From an uncultured bacterium (lineage in GTDB: Bacteria > Verrucomicrobiota > Kiritimatiellia > RFP12 > UBA3636), in assembly GCA_902761575.1 (NCBI GenBank), contig CACWKU010000009.1:1-32745 (forward strand): a DNA stretch of 32,745 bases. Direction: 5' to 3'. Shown here in pieces: positions 30,700 to 32,745 of the stretch (position 1 is its first letter; every line of letters begins with the position of its first letter). The position numbers and the translations under genes are program-made. The notes beneath the pieces were generated by a model. That model made no database searches. It was not told where the DNA came from and worked only from the letters and a program-made list of their open reading frames with translations.

Positions 30700-32226
30700 C
30701 TACGACCGCGCGACGAGCGGGCGCTTGAGCATCCGCTCGTACATGTCGATGTAGGCCTTCGCGCAGACCTTGTGGTTGAAGCGCTGCGCGGCGTCGCGCA
30801 TGACGCGCGAGACCTCGCGCCGCTGCACGGCGGCCGGCAGCGCGCGGAAGTCCATCGCGCGGTCGATCGCCCACGAGAGCGCGTTGGCGTCGTAGTCGCG
30901 GAAGACGATGCCGTTGCCGGTCGAGCGCGCGGCGTCGATCGTCTCGACGCAGTCGTGGAGCCCGCCCGTGTCGCGAACGATCGGGAGCGAGCCGTAGAGC
31001 GCGCCGACCATCTGCGGGAGGCCGCACGGCTCGAAGAGCGACGGCATCAGCACGAAGTCCGAGCCCGCGTAGGCGAGGCGAGAGAGCGGCTCGTTGAAGT
31101 CCGCCACCGCGACGCGGTTGTGGATGCCGTGGAAGTTCACGATGTCGCGGAACACGCCCTGGTAGGCGCCGTTGGCGACGACGACGACCTGCAGGTTGCG
31201 GTCCCAGTAGCGGTGGACGATCGAGTAGAGGATGTCGGTGAGGAGCGAGCAGCCCTTCTGCACCGGGTCGAGGCGCGAGGGCCAGAAGAGGATCGTGGCG
31301 CCGTCGTCGCGGTCGAGCCCGAGGTCCTCCTGCAGCCGGCGCTTGGCGGCGAGCTTGCCGGCGGACTGCGTGGCGGCCGTGTACTTCACGGGAAGCGCCT
31401 CGTCCGTGGCGGGGTCGTTGTTGCCGTCGGGGGCGTTGAGGATGCCCTCGGCGCAGCCGGCGGCGGCCTTGGCGCGAATCTCGGAGCGGATGGCGTCCGG
31501 GACGAAGTCGTGCTCGCCGCGGACGATCTCGTCGAGGAACGCGGGCGAGACGGTGTTCACGTAGTGCGCGGCGAAGATGCCGGAGGCGAGCAGGTCCACC
31601 GGGACGTTGCAGTTGCGCGTGAACTCGTAGTTGCCGGGCATCGCCGAGTAGTACAGCTCGCTCCAGAACTCGGCCGCGTCGATGCCGAAGTCCTCGATCT
31701 GGGGGAGCGTGAGCTGGCGCGTGTGGATGTTGTGGACCGTGAAGAGCGAGCGGATCCCCATCGCGCGGGCGGCGGCCGGGACGAGGCCCGTCATCCAGTC
31801 GTTGCAGTGCACGAGGTCGGGGCGGACGACCGGGATGATGTTGTTGATCACCTCGCGCTGGAACGCCAGCGCGATGCGGGGGTTCACCTGGTTGTCGCCG
31901 GAGTAGACGCGGTCGCGGTAGTAGAAGAGGCGGTCCTGCGCGAGGTGGATGCGGGACTCGGGGAGGACGGACTTGTAGACGAGCAGCTCGCGCTCGACGA
32001 GGTTCCCCACGTCCATGTGGAACATCTTGCGGTAGTAGGGGAGGGCGACGTGCACGTCCGCCCCGAGCTCGAAGAGCGCGGAGACGAGCGAGGCGGAGAC
32101 GTCCGCGAGGCCGCCGGCCTTGGCGGTCATGCGGTTGGCCATGTTGCCCATCCCGGCCGGGAGGTAGGTGATCTCCGGCGTGACGATGAGGATGGTGGGG
32201 TTCTTCTTCCTGGCGGCTCTGGGCAT
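30700..32226 (-). CDS. glgA: glycogen synthase (ADP-glucose type, GT5)
   Basis: This 508-residue GT5 enzyme extends alpha-1,4-glucan from ADP-glucose in the cytoplasm. It has ITYLPAGMGNMANRMTAKAG followed by GLADV (the K-x-G-G-L-A-D donor loop, here Lys-Ala-Gly-Gly), VHCNDWMTGLVP, FTVHNIHTRQ and the C-terminal FVLMPSLFEPCGLPQM with the catalytic Glu pair region. It starts at ATG 32226 (MPRAARKKNPTIL) with GGAG (32238..32235) upstream. Starts nearer the promoter are excluded because the -10 box lies at 32271-32276. The radical SAM gene follows. Glycogen storage fits a fermenter. Confidence 0.95.
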   Translation of the reverse strand: MPRAARKKNPTILIVTPEITYLPAGMGNMANRMTAKAGGLADVSASLVSALFELGADVHVALPYYRKMFHMDVGNLVERELLVYKSVLPESRIHLAQDRLFYYRDRVYSGDNQVNPRIALAFQREVINNIIPVVRPDLVHCNDWMTGLVPAAARAMGIRSLFTVHNIHTRQLTLPQIEDFGIDAAEFWSELYYSAMPGNYEFTRNCNVPVDLLASGIFAAHYVNTVSPAFLDEIVRGEHDFVPDAIRSEIRAKAAAGCAEGILNAPDGNNDPATDEALPVKYTAATQSAGKLAAKRRLQEDLGLDRDDGATILFWPSRLDPVQKGCSLLTDILYSIVHRYWDRNLQVVVVANGAYQGVFRDIVNFHGIHNRVAVADFNEPLSRLAYAGSDFVLMPSLFEPCGLPQMVGALYGSLPIVRDTGGLHDCVETIDAARSTGNGIVFRDYDANALSWAIDRAMDFRALPAAVQRREVSRVMRDAAQRFNHKVCAKAYIDMYERMLKRPLVARS

Positions 32227-32270
32227 GGCAGGGGCTCCGTGGCGGGGTTGTGGTTTCGGAAAGGGCGCGG

Positions 32271-32299
32271 ACTCTACCACAATCGGCGCGCAATGTCAC
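32271..32299 (-). promoter_or_regulatory. promoter of glgA
   Basis: The -35 box GTGACA (32299..32294), 17 bp and the -10 box TAGAGT (32276..32271) are seen on the minus strand. A 44-base gap to the ATG follows. Confidence 0.65.
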
Positions 32300-32315
32300 G
32301 CCCGCCCGCGGGGCG

Positions 32316-32344
32316 TGGCGACGGCACGGGGAATGTGGTAGACT
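32316..32344 (+). promoter_or_regulatory. promoter of hydF
   Basis: The -10 box TAGACT (32339-32344) has a weak -35 candidate TGGCGA (32316-32321) at 17 bp. There are 21 bases before ATG 32366. Confidence 0.5.
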
Positions 32345-32365
32345 CGGAGCTCTCGGAACCAAGAC

Positions 32366-32745
32366 ATGAGCGACCTCAACCAGACCCCCGCCGGCGAGCG
32401 CGTGCGCATCGCCTTCCTCGGCCGGCGCAACGCCGGCAAGTCCTCGCTCGTCAATGCGATCGCGGGGCAGCCCGTCTCGATCGTCTCCGCCGTCCCGGGT
32501 ACGACCGCCGACCCCGTCCGCAAGGCGATGGAGCTGCTGCCGCTCGGGCCGTGCCTGCTCGTCGACACCGCGGGCCTCGACGACGACGAGGCGGGCGTCG
32601 GCGCGCTGCGCGCCGGGCGCGCCCGGGAGGAGCTTCGCGAGGCCGACGTCGCCGTCGTCGTGACGGACCCCGCCACGGGCTTCGGCCCCGTCGAGCGCGC
32701 CCTCGCGCGCGACCTGCGCGACGCGGGCGTCGCCTTCCTCGTCGC
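32366..32745 (+). CDS. hydF: [FeFe] hydrogenase H-cluster maturation GTPase HydF (3' end cut by window)
   Basis: The first ~126 residues of HydF, the GTPase scaffold that delivers the 2Fe subcluster to [FeFe] hydrogenase. Diagnostic features are the P-loop GRRNAGKSSLVNAIAGQ (19-35), VSAVPGTTADPVRKAMELLP (the G2 region with the HydF-typical DPV-KAMEL continuation) and LLVDTAGLDDDEAGVG (G3). Ordinary Era/Der-type GTPases lack the KAMELLPLGP segment. The rest, including the Fe-S cysteines, is outside the window. Its presence indicates an anaerobe with an [FeFe] hydrogenase. Confidence 0.93.
   Translation, partial: MSDLNQTPAGERVRIAFLGRRNAGKSSLVNAIAGQPVSIVSAVPGTTADPVRKAMELLPLGPCLLVDTAGLDDDEAGVGALRAGRAREELREADVAVVVTDPATGFGPVERALARDLRDAGVAFLV

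Noticed and set aside
29303-32362. 1019-codon open frame on the minus strand
   Set aside because: It is a low-complexity shadow of glgA and the radical SAM gene, both of which have clear motifs in another frame.

Overview
The window comes from a GC-rich, Gram-negative anaerobe, most likely a member of the PVC superphylum (Kiritimatiellota/Verrucomicrobiota/Lentisphaerae-like). An outer membrane is shown by BamA, a SurA-type chaperone, an LptF/LptG-type permease, two lipoproteins and a Wzm/Wzt exporter. A fermentative, hydrogen-linked life is suggested by the start of hydF ([FeFe]-hydrogenase maturation), a malic enzyme and glycogen synthase. The phylum is an inference from overall gene character and from the secreted double glycine-rich protein; no rRNA gene is present.

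Layout. Positions 1-2663 (minus strand) hold a lipoprotein gene, a secreted CE4 polysaccharide deacetylase and the 5' part of an RlmD/TrmA-type RNA methyltransferase; a three-unit hairpin repeat lies just before the deacetylase start. Positions 2792-4901 are argB-argD. Positions 4972-8294 (minus) encode a secreted glycine-rich protein and a class I/II aminotransferase. A SurA-like foldase is at 8393-9364. Positions 9457-18668 form one tightly packed plus-strand operon of clearly lower GC (about 50-60% against about 70% nearby, from sampled lines). It encodes an ABC-dependent surface-polysaccharide system: a small leading ORF, Wzm, a CMP-sugar synthetase fused to an RraA/aldolase-like domain, Wzt with a C-terminal glycan-binding domain, an acyltransferase, a CMP-sugar-type glycosyltransferase with a terminal coiled coil, a double GT2 glycosyltransferase and a second acyltransferase whose N-terminus looks frameshifted. 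Positions 18863-22061 (minus) are a rhamnulokinase-family kinase, a TagD-like cytidylyltransferase and an RgpF-type protein; a second TagD-like gene is transcribed divergently at 22138. Positions 22541-25494 (minus) are bamA and a small membrane protein. Positions 25661-27648 carry a TIM-barrel sugar isomerase/epimerase and the LptF/LptG-like permease. Then come the malic enzyme (minus), a natural YnbE-YdbL fusion lipoprotein (plus), glgA followed by a KamA/EpmB-like radical SAM aminomutase (minus), and the 5' end of hydF.

Two things stand out. First, the promoters are highly uniform: 14 were found, mostly TTGc-N17-TAGAAT, and in seven of them the -10 box ends only 7-9 bases before the ATG, so those mRNAs should be leaderless. 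Second, the polysaccharide operon combines a CMP-ulosonic-acid-type synthetase/RraA fusion, a transferase with CMP-sugar 'HP' and 'SS' motifs plus coiled coil, and a Wzt with carbohydrate-binding domain. This is what a chain-termination and export system using an unusual CMP-activated keto-sugar acid would look like. The rest is ordinary housekeeping. No tRNA, rRNA, CRISPR array or insertion sequence was seen, and no stretch above 300 bases lacks a gene.
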